From: Streptomyces rubellomurinus
GTDB lineage: Bacteria > Actinomycetota > Actinomycetes > Streptomycetales > Streptomycetaceae
DNA: 64,000 nucleotides
Assembly: GCF_000961885.1 (NCBI RefSeq)
Contig: NZ_JZKH01000021.1
Coordinates: forward strand, 1-64,000
Direction: 5' to 3'
Under the pieces are notes generated by a model that worked only from the letters and a program-made list of their open reading frames with translations, was not told where the DNA came from and made no database searches. This document shows positions 9,632 to 21,623 of this stretch, one piece after another; positions within the stretch are counted from its first letter, which is position 1; each line of letters opens with the position of its first letter. The position numbers and the translations under genes were made by a program.

Positions 9632-11471
9632 GTCGCGGGTCGCGGCGGTGGCCGGCGCGGCGCTGCTCGCCCTGGTGGCGAGCGGCTGCGCCGCCATGCC
9701 GGACTCCGGCGGCATCTCCAGGGTGGAGCTGTCCCAGGGCGCGGCCGACAAGAACCTGCAGGCCCGGGTGTACCCGCTGGGCCCCGCCAAGGGCGCCGGG
9801 CCGCGCGAGCTGCTGACCGGCTTCCTCGACGCCGTCACCGCCGACGAGGGCTTCGACGTCGCCCGGCAGTACCTCACCGAGAACGCCGCAGCGCACTGGA
9901 ACCCGGACGCCGGGATCCAGGTGCTCTCCGACAACATGGTCAAGCGGACCGTCCAGGCCGCCACCACCGAGGCGGACACCACGGCGCAGTTCACCGTGAG
10001 CGGGTCGATGGTCGCCTCCGTCGACACCAAGCACTCGTACCTGCTCGCGGACGGCCCGAGCGCCTCCGACTTCACGTTCGTCCGGGAGAAGGGCGGCGAG
10101 TGGCGGATCGACAAGCTGCCGCCCGGCGTGATCATGAACGAGACGAACTTCCGCAACACCTACCGCCAGGTCGACCGGTACTTCTACACCGCCCCCGACC
10201 CGTCCGCGTTCATCGCCGGCAGCTCCCCCCAGGAGGTGCTGATCGCCGACCCGATCTACCTGCGCCGCCGGATGGACCCGCTGATGGCGGCCGCCAAGGC
10301 GGTGGTCGCCGGGCCCTCGGACTGGCTGAACCCCGTCGCCCGGACGGCCTTCCCGCCCGGGGCCGGCGTCGACCGGGTGACGGTGGACGACAACCGCGCC
10401 GCCCACGTGCAGCTCCTCGGCGTGGACGTGAGCGACCCGGCCACCTGCCGACGGATGGCGAACCAGCTCTTCTACACCCTCGCCGACCAGGTCAAGGGCC
10501 AGGTCGAGCGGCTCGAACTGAAGGGCCAGCGCGGCACCTGCACGGCCAGCCGCACCGACGCGCCGAACACCGGCCCCGGCGCCCTGGCCGGGCCCCCGCC
10601 CGCGATCCAGTACTACCAGCGCGCCGACAACGGCGTGCTGATGACCGCCGACGACCAGCACGGCGGCCAGGCCGTGAACGGCGCCCTCGGCAAGCCGCAG
10701 CCGAACGGCACCGCGCCGCTCGGCACCATCGCCGTCGCCCGGGACGGCTCCCGGGCCGCCGCGATCAGCGGCGACGGCCACCAGCTGTTCTCGGTGCCGC
10801 TCTCCGCCAACTCCGTGTCGATGCCCGAGCCGGTGCTCACCTCACCGGTCAAGGCCGCCGACCGGAGCGACGGACTGGCCTCGCCCAGCTGGGACGGCCG
10901 CGGCGACCTCTGGGTGGCGGACCGCAACCCGCAGGGCCCCCGGGTGGTGATGGTCCGCGGCAACAAGACCTACCCGGTGCCGGTCGAGGGGCTGGACGGG
11001 CAGACCGTGCAGGCGCTCAAGATCTCCTCGGACGGCGCGCGGATCGCCCTCGTGGTCAAGAACCAGGGCTCGGGCACCCGGTCGCTGCTGTTCGGCCTGG
11101 TGGTGCACGGCGGGACGCCGCAGGAGCCGACCGCGAAGATCGTCGGACTGCGCCGGGTGGCGCCGCTGCTCACCGACGTCGCCTCGGTCGCCTGGGCGGA
11201 GGCCGACCAACTGCTGGTGCTCGGCAAGGAGGGCGACCGGATCCAGCAGCTGTACTACATCAGCACGGACGGCTCGCAGAGCAGCGACAGCCCGCTGCAG
11301 AGCGGCCCGGGCTGGCTGACCATCTCGGCCTCCGAGTCCCGCAGCAACGTGCTGGCCGCGGCGCCGCCGGTGCTCGCGGTGGCCGAGGGCAAGGTGTACC
11401 GGCTGATCAACGCCCAGTGGCGGGAGCTGCAGATGCAGGACAAGGCCGGCGCCTACTTCTACGCCGGCTGA
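9609..11471 (+). CDS. lpqB: Lipoprotein LpqB, MtrAB accessory
   Basis: 620 residues starting at GTG, overlapping the 3' end of mtrB by 23 bp. The lipoprotein signal ends in the lipobox LVASGC with Cys near residue 27. The N-terminal half is a GerMN-type region ([23 protein letters not shown]) and the C-terminal half is a beta-propeller-like region. LpqB sits outside the membrane and interacts with the MtrB sensor domain in mycobacteria; the operon order is the same here. The 3' end overlaps the convergent ComF-like gene by 65 bp. Confidence 0.95.
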   Translation: MRRTSGTESRVAAVAGAALLALVASGCAAMPDSGGISRVELSQGAADKNLQARVYPLGPAKGAGPRELLTGFLDAVTADEGFDVARQYLTENAAAHWNPDAGIQVLSDNMVKRTVQAATTEADTTAQFTVSGSMVASVDTKHSYLLADGPSASDFTFVREKGGEWRIDKLPPGVIMNETNFRNTYRQVDRYFYTAPDPSAFIAGSSPQEVLIADPIYLRRRMDPLMAAAKAVVAGPSDWLNPVARTAFPPGAGVDRVTVDDNRAAHVQLLGVDVSDPATCRRMANQLFYTLADQVKGQVERLELKGQRGTCTASRTDAPNTGPGALAGPPPAIQYYQRADNGVLMTADDQHGGQAVNGALGKPQPNGTAPLGTIAVARDGSRAAAISGDGHQLFSVPLSANSVSMPEPVLTSPVKAADRSDGLASPSWDGRGDLWVADRNPQGPRVVMVRGNKTYPVPVEGLDGQTVQALKISSDGARIALVVKNQGSGTRSLLFGLVVHGGTPQEPTAKIVGLRRVAPLLTDVASVAWAEADQLLVLGKEGDRIQQLYYISTDGSQSSDSPLQSGPGWLTISASESRSNVLAAAPPVLAVAEGKVYRLINAQWRELQMQDKAGAYFYAG

Positions 11472-12228
11472 CCCCCGCTCCGGCCCGCCGGGTCGGTGCC
11501 GTCCGTCGGCCCGTCCGGCCCGTCCGGTGGTCGGTGGCCGCGACGGTGGCGGCGGCCCGGGCCGGCAGGCCGGAGGCGGCCAGCGCCCGGGCGGCCTCGG
11601 CGAGGCTGGCCCCGGTGGTCACCAGGTCGTCCACCAGCACCGGCTGACGCCCCACCAGCGCGCGGTTCGCGCGCGGCAGCACGGTGAGCGCGCCGTGCAG
11701 GTTGCGCCGCCGCTCGGCCGCGCCCAGCCCGGCCTGGTCGGCGACCGGGCGGGTGTGCCGCAGCAGCGGTGCCGTCCGGGCGTCCAGGCCGGCCCGGCGC
11801 AGCGAACGGGCGGCGGCGCCGGCCAGCCGCAGCGTCGGGTCGTGGCCCCGGGCCCGCACGGCCGCCCGGGCCGAGGGCATCGGGACCAGCAGCAGGGGCG
11901 CCCGTTCGGCGCGCGGGCCCAGCGCCGAGCGCACCGCCCGGCCGAGCGCCTCGCCGAGCGGGCCGGCCAGCCGCAGCGCGCCCCGCTCCTTGTGCGCCAG
12001 CAGCAGCTGCCGGACCGGGTCGGTGTACGGCGCGGCGGCGTGCGCCCAGGGCAGCAGGGTGGGACCGGGCCGGGCGGCGGCCAGCGCGTGCCGGCAGTCG
12101 GGGCAGAGCGGGGTGCGGACGGCGCCGCAGCCCGCGCAGTCGGCGGGGAGCAGGACGTCCAGCAGCCCGGCCAGGGCGTGGCCGAGCGGTCCCCGGTCGG
12201 ACGGGGGAGGGGCGGGGGTGGAGGGCAC
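11407..12228 (-). CDS. ComF-family phosphoribosyltransferase-like protein
   Basis: 273 residues from a GTG preceded by AGGAG. An N-terminal zinc-ribbon-like segment ([16 protein letters not shown]) is followed by a phosphoribosyltransferase domain with the PRPP loop [13 protein letters not shown]. ComF proteins are linked to DNA uptake in Firmicutes; in actinobacteria the role is unknown. The last ~45 residues are Arg/Pro-rich, resemble no family member I know, and run 65 bp into the antisense of lpqB, so the true C-terminus may be shorter if there is an undetected frameshift. Confidence 0.85.
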   Translation of the reverse strand: MPSTPAPPPSDRGPLGHALAGLLDVLLPADCAGCGAVRTPLCPDCRHALAAARPGPTLLPWAHAAAPYTDPVRQLLLAHKERGALRLAGPLGEALGRAVRSALGPRAERAPLLLVPMPSARAAVRARGHDPTLRLAGAAARSLRRAGLDARTAPLLRHTRPVADQAGLGAAERRRNLHGALTVLPRANRALVGRQPVLVDDLVTTGASLAEAARALAASGLPARAAATVAATDHRTGRTGRRTAPTRRAGAGVSRRRSRRRPCPASAAPATGR

Positions 12229-12604
12229 GGCTGCTCCTGGCGGCGGCACGGAGAGTGAGCAAAGGATGCGCCGTACGGGGGGTGTTGTCCAGGTATTCAC
12301 CCATGCTTCACTCGCAAGAGGGTAGACAGGGTGCGACAGCTTGACCGGCCGTCCGCGGTGTCGGGTCGTGCCCGCGTCACCCGTCGATGCCCCGGCTGGG
12401 GAGGCGAAAACCCCGTGTGAGGTGTTCGATAAGGCTCCAGGGGGTTTCAACCGGCCCTGGTGGGGAGGAAGTGAGGTGAGGGCCAGTCGTTTCCACCGTC
12501 CGCGGTGGAACGGGGGGCCGGCAGTGGATGGGCTGGTCCAGCTGGGTCTCAGCCCGATCCGGTAGCACCCGGATCGGCGTCAGCACGAGGGATCGGAGTT
12601 CTGC
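12229..12604. other. Intergenic region between the comF-like gene and hpf
   Basis: 376 bp without a convincing gene; the small open frames inside have no ribosome site. It holds a perfect 8-bp inverted repeat (12491-12498 with 12503-12510) with a 4-nt TCCG centre, about 95 bp before hpf. No clear -35/-10 pair stands out. Confidence 0.6.
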
Positions 12605-13297
12605 GTGGACATCGTCGTCAAGGGCCGCAAGACCGAGGTGCCCAAGAGGTTCCGCGAGCACGTGGCCGAGAAGCTGGAGAAGGTCCAGAAGTTCGACGGC
12701 AAGGTGATCAGCCTCGACGTCGAGGTGTCCAAGGAGCACAACCCGCGGCAGGCCGACCGGTCCGACCGGGTGGAGATCACTCTCCGTACCCGTGGCCCGG
12801 TGATCCGGGCCGAAGCCGCCGCCGCCGACCCGTACGCGGCGCTCGACCTGGCCTCCGCGAAGCTCGACGCGCAGCTGCGCAAGTCCGCCGACCGGCGCCG
12901 GGTCCACAAGGGCGGCGCGAACGGCCGCACCCCCATCAGCGTCGCCGAGGCGACCGCGGCCCTGGCCGCGCTGCCGGAGACGACGACGGAGAGCGCGACC
13001 AACGGGGCCGTCCGCAAGACCATGATGGGATCGCTGGAAGTGGAGGGCGAGGGCCCGCTGGTGGTCCGCGAGAAGACCCACTCGGCCGCTCCGATGGCGC
13101 TGGACCAGGCGCTGTACGAGATGGAGCTGGTCGGCCACGACTTCTACCTGTTCGTGGAGAAGGACAGCGGCCTGCCGAGCGTCGTCTACCGCCGGCGCGG
13201 TTACGACTACGGCGTCATCCACGTCCAGCCCGACATGGCGGCCGGAGTGGCCAGCGGTGCGGGTGGTGCGATCGGTCGGTCCGACGACGAGGACTGA
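12605..13297 (+). CDS. hpf: Long-form ribosome hibernation promoting factor
   Basis: 230 residues from GTG. The N-terminal S30AE/YfiA domain (about 1-105) holds FREHVAEKLEKVQKFDGKVISLDVEVSKEHN, and the C-terminal dimerisation domain (about 155-205) contains DQALYEMELVGHDFYLFVEK and VVYRRRGYDYGVI. Long HPF alone dimerises 70S ribosomes into inactive 100S particles in stationary phase. The ~45-residue linker is typical. A hairpin terminator follows. The neighbouring response-regulator gene is on the same strand. Confidence 0.95.
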   Translation: MDIVVKGRKTEVPKRFREHVAEKLEKVQKFDGKVISLDVEVSKEHNPRQADRSDRVEITLRTRGPVIRAEAAAADPYAALDLASAKLDAQLRKSADRRRVHKGGANGRTPISVAEATAALAALPETTTESATNGAVRKTMMGSLEVEGEGPLVVREKTHSAAPMALDQALYEMELVGHDFYLFVEKDSGLPSVVYRRRGYDYGVIHVQPDMAAGVASGAGGAIGRSDDED

Positions 13298-13321
13298 CCG
13301 TCCGAGCAGTCTCGATGAAGG

Positions 13322-13355
13322 GGTGACCCCGGTGGCCGCGGCCGCCGGGGTCACC
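13322..13355 (+). terminator. hpf terminator hairpin
   Basis: GC-rich stem with arms of 15 nt (13322-13336 and 13341-13355) and one G-U pair, closing on a 4-nt loop 25 bp after hpf. There is no T-run, as is common in streptomycetes. Confidence 0.65.
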
Positions 13356-13549
13356 GGCGTTCCGGGCCGCGGAGCCCGGCGGCCGGGGCCGGTTCGCGCG
13401 GGGACCGGACCGGGCGGGTTCGAACGGTTCCGGGCGCCCGCCGGCCGGGGGGTCACCCGATGCGGGGGAATCGGCGCCGGAGGGTGACCGGGGCCACGGG
13501 CGGGCGTGGAATGATTGGCGCACGACGACCCGCGAAGGGGGAGGAGCGG

Positions 13550-14308
13550 ATGGGGGATCACTTCGGGCTGGGGCCCGCAGGGGGGCCGGTCGCCGGGCTG
13601 CCGCCGAGGCCGGAGGAGGAGCCCGCGTACGCGCCGCACCGGGGTGAGCCGATCCGCGTGCTGGTCGTGGACGACCACGCGCTGTTCCGCCGGGGGCTGG
13701 AGATCGTCCTCGCGGAGGAGCCGGACATCAAGGTCGTCGGCGAGGCGGGGGACGGCGCCGAGGCCGTGCTGAAGGCGGCCGACCTGCTGCCCGACATCAT
13801 CCTGATGGACGTCCGGATGCCGCGCCGCAGCGGGATCGAGGCCTGCACGGCGATCAAGGACGTGGCGCCCAGCACCAAGATCATCATGTTGACGATAAGC
13901 GACGAGGAGGCCGACCTCTACGAGGCGATCAAGGCGGGCGCCACCGGCTACCTGCTCAAGGAGATCTCCACCGACGAGGTCGCCACCGCGATCCGCGCGG
14001 TCGCGGACGGGCAGTCGCAGATCAGCCCCTCGATGGCGTCCAAGCTGCTCACCGAGTTCAAGTCGATGATCCAGCGCCGCTCCGACGACCGGGACCTGGT
14101 GCCCGCGCCCCGGCTCACCGACCGGGAGCTGGAGGTGCTGAAGCTGGTGGCGACCGGGATGAACAACCGGGAGATCGCCAAGGAGCTGTTCATCAGCGAG
14201 AACACCGTGAAGAACCACGTGCGCAACATCCTGGAGAAGCTCCAGCTGCACTCCCGGATGGAGGCCGTGGTGTACGCGATGCGGGAGAAGATCCTCGAAA
14301 TAGGGTGA
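13550..14308 (+). CDS. Orphan NarL/FixJ-type response regulator
   Basis: 252 residues. The start is placed at the ATG preceded by GGGGGAGGAG rather than a longer GTG/ATG frame. An unusual ~34-residue Pro/Gly/Glu-rich N-terminal tail precedes the receiver domain with Asp41-Asp42 and phospho-acceptor Asp87 (ILMDVRMP). The C-terminal LuxR-type helix-turn-helix contains LTDRELEVLKLVATGMNNREIAKELFISENTVKNHV. No histidine kinase lies nearby. Its position beside hpf is shared with other streptomycetes, and a link to dormancy or growth state is only an inference. Confidence 0.92.
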   Translation: MGDHFGLGPAGGPVAGLPPRPEEEPAYAPHRGEPIRVLVVDDHALFRRGLEIVLAEEPDIKVVGEAGDGAEAVLKAADLLPDIILMDVRMPRRSGIEACTAIKDVAPSTKIIMLTISDEEADLYEAIKAGATGYLLKEISTDEVATAIRAVADGQSQISPSMASKLLTEFKSMIQRRSDDRDLVPAPRLTDRELEVLKLVATGMNNREIAKELFISENTVKNHVRNILEKLQLHSRMEAVVYAMREKILEIG

Positions 14309-14326
14309 GCCGGGCTGCTCCCGGCT
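14308..14326. terminator. Convergent hairpin
   Basis: A 7-bp inverted repeat (14308-14314 with 14320-14326) bridges the stop codons of the response regulator and the glycosylase gene, which face each other with 16 bp between them. Confidence 0.5.
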
Positions 14327-15554
14327 ACGCCGTGAGCAGCTTCTCCAGGGGCGGGCGCAGCCGTTCGTCGTGCAGCGCCTCCACCCGCACCGCCTCGCAG
14401 CCGACCCAGGCGGCCGCCTCGCGCAGGGCCGCGGCCAGCGCCTCGACGTGCCGGGCGCCGGTTCCCCGGGGCCCCGGGGCGTCGGTCAGCGAGATCTGAC
14501 GGGCGACCAGGGTGCGCCCCTCCCGGGCCGGGTCGACCCGGCCGACCAGCCGGCCGCCGGCCAGCAGGGGCATCGCGAAGTAGCCGTGCACCCGCTTGTG
14601 CTTGGGCGTGTAGGCCTCCAGCCGGTGCGTCATGCCGAAGATCCGTTCGGTGCGGGCGCGGTCCCAGACCAGCGAGTCGAACGGCGAGAGCAGTGTGGTG
14701 CGGTGGCGCCCGCGCGGGGCCGAGGCCAGTGCCGCCGGGTCGGCCCAGGCCGGGGCCGGGGCGCCGTCCGGGCCCCAGCCGGCCACCTCGACCGGGACGA
14801 GTCCGCAGTCGGCCAGCACCGGGTCCAACTCCTCGGCGCGCAGCCGGTGGTAGTCCAGCAGATCGGCCCGGGTGGCGACGCCGAGCGCGGCGCCGGCCTG
14901 CGCGACCAGGGTGCGCACGCACGTTTCGTCCTCGGGCTCCTGCCCGAACAGGGCGGCCGGGACGGCCTGTTCGGCCAGGGCGTAGACGCGCTTCCAGCTG
15001 CGGCGCTCGGTGCACACCACGTCGCCGAAGGCCAGCGCGCGTTCGACCGCGATCTTGGTGTCGGACCAGTCCCACCACTGCGCGGTCTTCTTGGCGCCGC
15101 CCAACTCGGTCGAGGTGAGCGGCCCTTCGGCGCGCAGCTGGTCCAGCACGTGCCGGTAGGTCTCGGGCGCGACCTGGTGGCCCCAGAGGTGGCCGCGGTC
15201 GCGGTAGCGGCGGCGCCGGAAGGCGAACAGCGGCCACTCCTCGATCGGCAGTACGCACGCCGCGTGCGACCAGTACTCGAAGCTGGTGCCCGCGCCCCAG
15301 TACGCCGCCTCGACGGCCGGGCGGCCGACCGCGCCGAGGCGGGCGTAGGGGACGAGCTCGTGCGAGCGGGCCAGCACCGAGATGGTGTCCAGCTGCACGG
15401 CGCCCAGGTGTCGCAGCACTCCGCGCACCCCGGCCCGGCGGTCGGGCGCGCCGAGCAGGCCCTGGGCGCGCAGGGCGATCCGGCGGGCCTCGTCGGCGGA
15501 CAGGACGGCGGTGGCGCGGTGGCCGGGGGCGCGATCGGCAGCGGCGGCGGTCAT
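14325..15554 (-). CDS. YcaQ/AlkX-type winged-helix DNA glycosylase
   Basis: 409 residues of the HTH_42 family. The region LGAVQLDTISVLARSHELV contains the QxD-type catalytic motif of the AlkX/YcaQ glycosylases, which unhook interstrand crosslinks and remove bulky N-alkylated bases. The family is widespread in streptomycetes, where relatives guard against self-made DNA-damaging antibiotics, although chromosomal YcaQ copies are general repair enzymes. The start ATG is chosen 10 residues inside a longer frame. No toxin biosynthesis gene is nearby. Confidence 0.85.
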   Translation of the reverse strand: MTAAAADRAPGHRATAVLSADEARRIALRAQGLLGAPDRRAGVRGVLRHLGAVQLDTISVLARSHELVPYARLGAVGRPAVEAAYWGAGTSFEYWSHAACVLPIEEWPLFAFRRRRYRDRGHLWGHQVAPETYRHVLDQLRAEGPLTSTELGGAKKTAQWWDWSDTKIAVERALAFGDVVCTERRSWKRVYALAEQAVPAALFGQEPEDETCVRTLVAQAGAALGVATRADLLDYHRLRAEELDPVLADCGLVPVEVAGWGPDGAPAPAWADPAALASAPRGRHRTTLLSPFDSLVWDRARTERIFGMTHRLEAYTPKHKRVHGYFAMPLLAGGRLVGRVDPAREGRTLVARQISLTDAPGPRGTGARHVEALAAALREAAAWVGCEAVRVEALHDERLRPPLEKLLTA

Positions 15555-15657
15555 GCCGGCGAGCGTAGCCGGGGCCACTGACACCCGGGCCGGCCGGCGG
15601 CCGGGGCCGGAGCGGCCGCGGCCGTGGCGGTGACGGCGGGTGCCGCCGCGGCCGCGG

Positions 15658-16215
15658 TCAGTCCAGGTCAGACGCGAGCAGCGAGCCGAGCCAGGCGTCG
15701 TGGAAGACGCCGCGCTGCTCGGCGAAGGAGCGCAGCGTGCCCTCCATGCGGTAGCCGGACTTCTCCGCGACCGCGCGCGAGCCCCCGTTGCCGACGTAGG
15801 CCACCCACTCCAGCCGGCGCAGGCCGAGTTCGCGCAGGCCGTAGTGGGAGACCGCGCGGGCGGCCTCGGTGGTGTAGCCGCGGCCGCGGAACTCCTTCAC
15901 GGCCCACCAGCCGATCTCGGCGCAGCCCGGGTCGTTGTCGCGCAGGACGAGCCCCTGGCTGCCGACCAGGGCGCCGGACTCGCGCTCGAACACGCACCAG
16001 ATCCGGTTCGCGCCGGTGCGCCAGCCCTCGATGGCGAGGTCGCGCACGAAGAACTCCGCGTCCTCGCGCCGGTACGGGGAGGGGACGATCGTCCAGCGCT
16101 GGATCTCCGGGTCCTGGCAGGCGGCGAAGACGGCGTCGATGTCGGATTCCCGCGGGGCGCGCAGGACGAGGCGCTCGGTGGTGAGGGTGACGGGTTCGCT
16201 GTGCTGTTCTTCCAT
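15658..16215 (-). CDS. GNAT N-acetyltransferase, RimJ/RimL type
   Basis: 185 residues with the layout of RimJ/L-like acetyltransferases: TERLVLRAPRESDIDAVFAACQDPEIQRW at the start, the acetyl-CoA binding turn EFRGRGYTTEAARAVSHYGLRELGLRRL, and the VGNGGSRAVAEKSGYRMEGTLR end motif. It probably acetylates an N-terminal amine or a small molecule. The start at Met13 of a longer frame is preferred for family length. It is divergent from secA. Confidence 0.88.
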   Translation of the reverse strand: MEEQHSEPVTLTTERLVLRAPRESDIDAVFAACQDPEIQRWTIVPSPYRREDAEFFVRDLAIEGWRTGANRIWCVFERESGALVGSQGLVLRDNDPGCAEIGWWAVKEFRGRGYTTEAARAVSHYGLRELGLRRLEWVAYVGNGGSRAVAEKSGYRMEGTLRSFAEQRGVFHDAWLGSLLASDLD

Positions 16216-16457
16216 GTCGGGATTATTCCGTGGGAGGGCGAACGGGAGCATCCGGATATGGGGCCAACTCCTCGACCCGCTGACCGGTTTGTCACGTTCG
16301 ACGGCGCTATCGATCCATGTGCCCGCGCGGGTGACACGGGAATAGCGTGCTGACGCACCTCCCGGGGCATTGGACTCCTCGCATACGATGGCCCGTGCGG
16401 TGGGGTGGACCCGCCGTGCAGTCGTCCAGTGCCAATACAGGCAAGGAGCCCGCCCAA

Positions 16458-19226
<2,769 letters not shown>

Positions 19227-19280
19227 GCCCGCCCGGGCGGCCGAGGCCGGCCGGCCACCAGGACGCCACGCAGGACGCCA

Positions 19281-19318
19281 CGCAGGGCGCCGTTCCCACC
19301 GGGGAGCGGCGCCCTGCG
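19281..19318 (+). terminator. secA terminator
   Basis: Perfect 12-bp stem (19281-19292 with 19307-19318) with a 14-nt loop, 55 bp after secA. It is preceded by two tandem copies of a 12-bp unit (19261-19284), the second of which contributes to the stem. Confidence 0.8.
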
Positions 19319-19372
19319 CCGTCCCGGGCCCGTCGTGCCGCGGGTGCTGCCGCGGTACGACGTTGATCGGGC

Positions 19373-19882
19373 TCATCGGGCCTCCACGGCGGTGCACTGC
19401 CACTGCCCGGCGGGGCCGCGCTGTTCCAGCCGGAAGGCCACCATGTGGTGCCGCCGGCCGAGGTCGACCCGCACGCAGGCCTCGACCGCGTCGGCCGAGG
19501 GCGAGCGGTCGTGCACCGGGCCGAGCCGGGGCCGGTCGGCGGGGCCGCCGCGGCGCAGCGCCCCGATCCGGACGAGCGAGGCGAGCTGCCCGTAGCCGTG
19601 CAGGCTGGTGTGCCGCATCAGCTGGCCGGACGGGCGGGCGCCGGTGAGCACCTCGACCAGCTGGTGGGCGAAGCGGGCGGCCAGCGCCCGCGGATCGTGG
19701 CCGCCGTCGCGGCCCGGGACGGCGCCAGCGGCGGTGCCGACGGCGGTGGCGGTGGCGGTGGCCGAGGCGGCGGTGGCGCAGGCGGTGCGGGGGTGGCGGG
19801 GCCGGCGCCCGGCCGGGTCGCAGTCGGCGACGCGCGGACGGCGGTGCGGTGCGGCGGCGAGGCGGTTGAGGCGGGCGGTCAC
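19373..19882 (-). CDS. Rv3235-family protein
   Basis: 169 residues from a GTG preceded by GGGGAG. An Ala/Thr/Arg-rich N-terminal third gives way to a compact domain with RFAHQLVEVLTGARPSGQLMRHTS and VEACVRVDLGRRHHMVAFRLEQ. This is the Rv3235 family, found next to secA in many actinobacteria and of unknown function. It is convergent with secA. No signal peptide or membrane helix is seen. Confidence 0.88.
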   Translation of the reverse strand: MTARLNRLAAAPHRRPRVADCDPAGRRPRHPRTACATAASATATATAVGTAAGAVPGRDGGHDPRALAARFAHQLVEVLTGARPSGQLMRHTSLHGYGQLASLVRIGALRRGGPADRPRLGPVHDRSPSADAVEACVRVDLGRRHHMVAFRLEQRGPAGQWQCTAVEAR

Positions 19883-20235
19883 GGCGGCTCCCCGGTCGGG
19901 TGGTGCGGGTACGGACGGGATCAGGCTGGCGGGCCCGCGTGCGGGGCGGCAACGCGTTTTCGAGCCCTCGGGAACCCGGGGCAGGTTCACCTATCCGGGC
20001 GAATTGACACCTGCGGCGGCTGGCCCGGAGCCCGGCCCGCAGGCGCCCGGTTGACGCGCGCGCACGGGCCGTCCGACCCGGAAAGGGGACGCCCGGGCGT
20101 CCCGGACGGGCGCCCCGCGCGCCGGTCGCCCCCGCTGCGCCGGCGCTCGCCCGGCAGGTGATCACGGGCGGCCCGGCGGAGCTTATTCTTGGGCCCTGTA
20201 GCTGTGCCGCTGGACGAAACCGGAGAGTGCCACCG
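19883..20235. other. Divergent intergenic region
   Basis: 353 bp between the divergent Rv3235-like and DUF6912 genes. It contains a perfect 18-bp palindrome (20086-20103) and a perfect TTGACA (20004-20009) without a matching -10 box. I see no gene. Confidence 0.55.
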
Positions 20236-20745
20236 ATGCGCGTGTACGTGCCCACCACCCTGACCGGCCTGGCGGCGGCGCACGAGGGCGGCGCCCTGGA
20301 GCAGTCCGCGGCCTACGCCGTGACCCCCGCGCTGCGCGAGTGGTACGTCAGCGACGACCTGGAGGAGCTGGAGTACGCGGCGCTGAACCGGGCCGCGCAG
20401 TCCTCGCTGCGGCTGCTGGCCGCCGACCCGGGGGCCCCGCGCCGCCGGGTCGTGGTGGCGCTGGACGTGGCCGACTCGGCGGTGCGGCCGTTCCCCGGCG
20501 ACGAGTACCAGGACCAGGCCTCGCTCGGCCGGGTGGTGCTGGCCGGCCCGGTGAAGCTGGCGAAGGCGGCCTCGGTGCACGCGGACGTCGCCGACGCCGA
20601 GGTGGTCGAGGACGTCGCGGCGGCGGTCGCGGCGGTGGCCGCGGCGGACGGCGGCGACCAGGACGCCCAGTTCGCCGTGGACGGCGCCGAGGACCACGAC
20701 CTGCTCTGGTTCGCGACCCAGGAGATCCCCGCGCTGCTGGCGTGA
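20236..20745 (+). CDS. DUF6912 family protein
   Basis: 169 residues starting MRVYVPTTLTGL, the conserved N-terminus of this actinobacterial family. VTPALREWYVSDDLEELEYAAL follows. The C-terminal half is acidic and Ala-rich. It has no signal or membrane helix and the function is unknown. The HAD hydrolase gene follows 47 bp downstream and may be co-transcribed. Confidence 0.85.
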   Translation: MRVYVPTTLTGLAAAHEGGALEQSAAYAVTPALREWYVSDDLEELEYAALNRAAQSSLRLLAADPGAPRRRVVVALDVADSAVRPFPGDEYQDQASLGRVVLAGPVKLAKAASVHADVADAEVVEDVAAAVAAVAAADGGDQDAQFAVDGAEDHDLLWFATQEIPALLA

Positions 20746-20792
20746 CTCCCGTCCTACCGGCGGGTCGGTGGCCGGCGTTACCGTTGGCCCCC

Positions 20793-21449
20793 GTGCGCAC
20801 TCACATCGTTTGGGACTGGAACGGCACCCTCTTCCACGACATGGACGCCGTCCTCGGCGCCAGCAACGCCGCGTTCGCGACCATCGGCATCGACCCGATG
20901 ACGCTGCAGGAGTACCGGGAGCAGTACGAGGTCCCGATCCCGCGGTTCTACCAGCGGCTGCTCGGCCGGGTGCCCTCCCAGGAGGAGTGGCTGCGGCTCG
21001 ACGACGCCTTCCACGACCGCTACCTGGAGCTCAGCCCCGCCTGCGGGCTCACCGAGGGCGTGCGCGAGCTGCTGGCGGACTGGCAGGCGGCCGGGCACAG
21101 CCAGTCGCTGCTGTCGATGTACGAGCACGACAAGCTGGTGCCGCTGGTCGAAGCCTTCGGGCTGGCCGACCGCTTCCTGCGGGTGGACGGCCGCAGCGGC
21201 CCGTCCGGCGGGAAGAAGGCGGAGCAGCTGACCCGGCACCTCGCCGAGCTCGGCGAGCGGGTCGACCCGGCCCGGACGGTGCTGATCGGCGACGCCGCGG
21301 ACGACGCCCTGGCGGCGCTGCACGCGGGTGCCCGCGCGGTGCTGTACACCGGCGGCTCGCACACCCGGGAGAAGCTGGAGCCGGTCGGCGTCCCGGTGGT
21401 GGACACCCTGGCCGAGGCCGTCGAGCTGGCCGGGCGGCTCACGGGCTGA
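20793..21449 (+). CDS. HAD-family hydrolase
   Basis: 218 residues from GTG. Motif I is VWDWNGTL with Asp8 in the nucleophile position and Asn10 where phosphatases usually have Asp. LLSMYEH is the motif II region, the lysine of motif III lies in GGKKAEQL, and VLIGDAADD is motif IV. The PGP-like cap sits between motifs I and II. The DxN form occurs in other actinobacterial members; the substrate is unknown. Confidence 0.88.
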   Translation: MRTHIVWDWNGTLFHDMDAVLGASNAAFATIGIDPMTLQEYREQYEVPIPRFYQRLLGRVPSQEEWLRLDDAFHDRYLELSPACGLTEGVRELLADWQAAGHSQSLLSMYEHDKLVPLVEAFGLADRFLRVDGRSGPSGGKKAEQLTRHLAELGERVDPARTVLIGDAADDALAALHAGARAVLYTGGSHTREKLEPVGVPVVDTLAEAVELAGRLTG

Positions 21450-21623
21450 GCGAGCGGCCGGACGGGCGGGCGGGCGGCCGCGCGGCCGGCCGGCCCGGGA
21501 CGGCCCGCGCGCCGGCCGGAGTGGCGGGCGCCACGTCCGCCGTCCGCGTGTCTGAACGGGCGGAACCCGCCGCGGCTGGTCAGGCTGGACTGCGTCCCCA
21601 CCCGCCGCCAGGACGGAGCCGCC

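Noticed and set aside
12341..12565. Small open frame upstream of hpf
   Set aside because: No ribosome site, no recognisable features, and it runs through the inverted repeat at 12491-12510.
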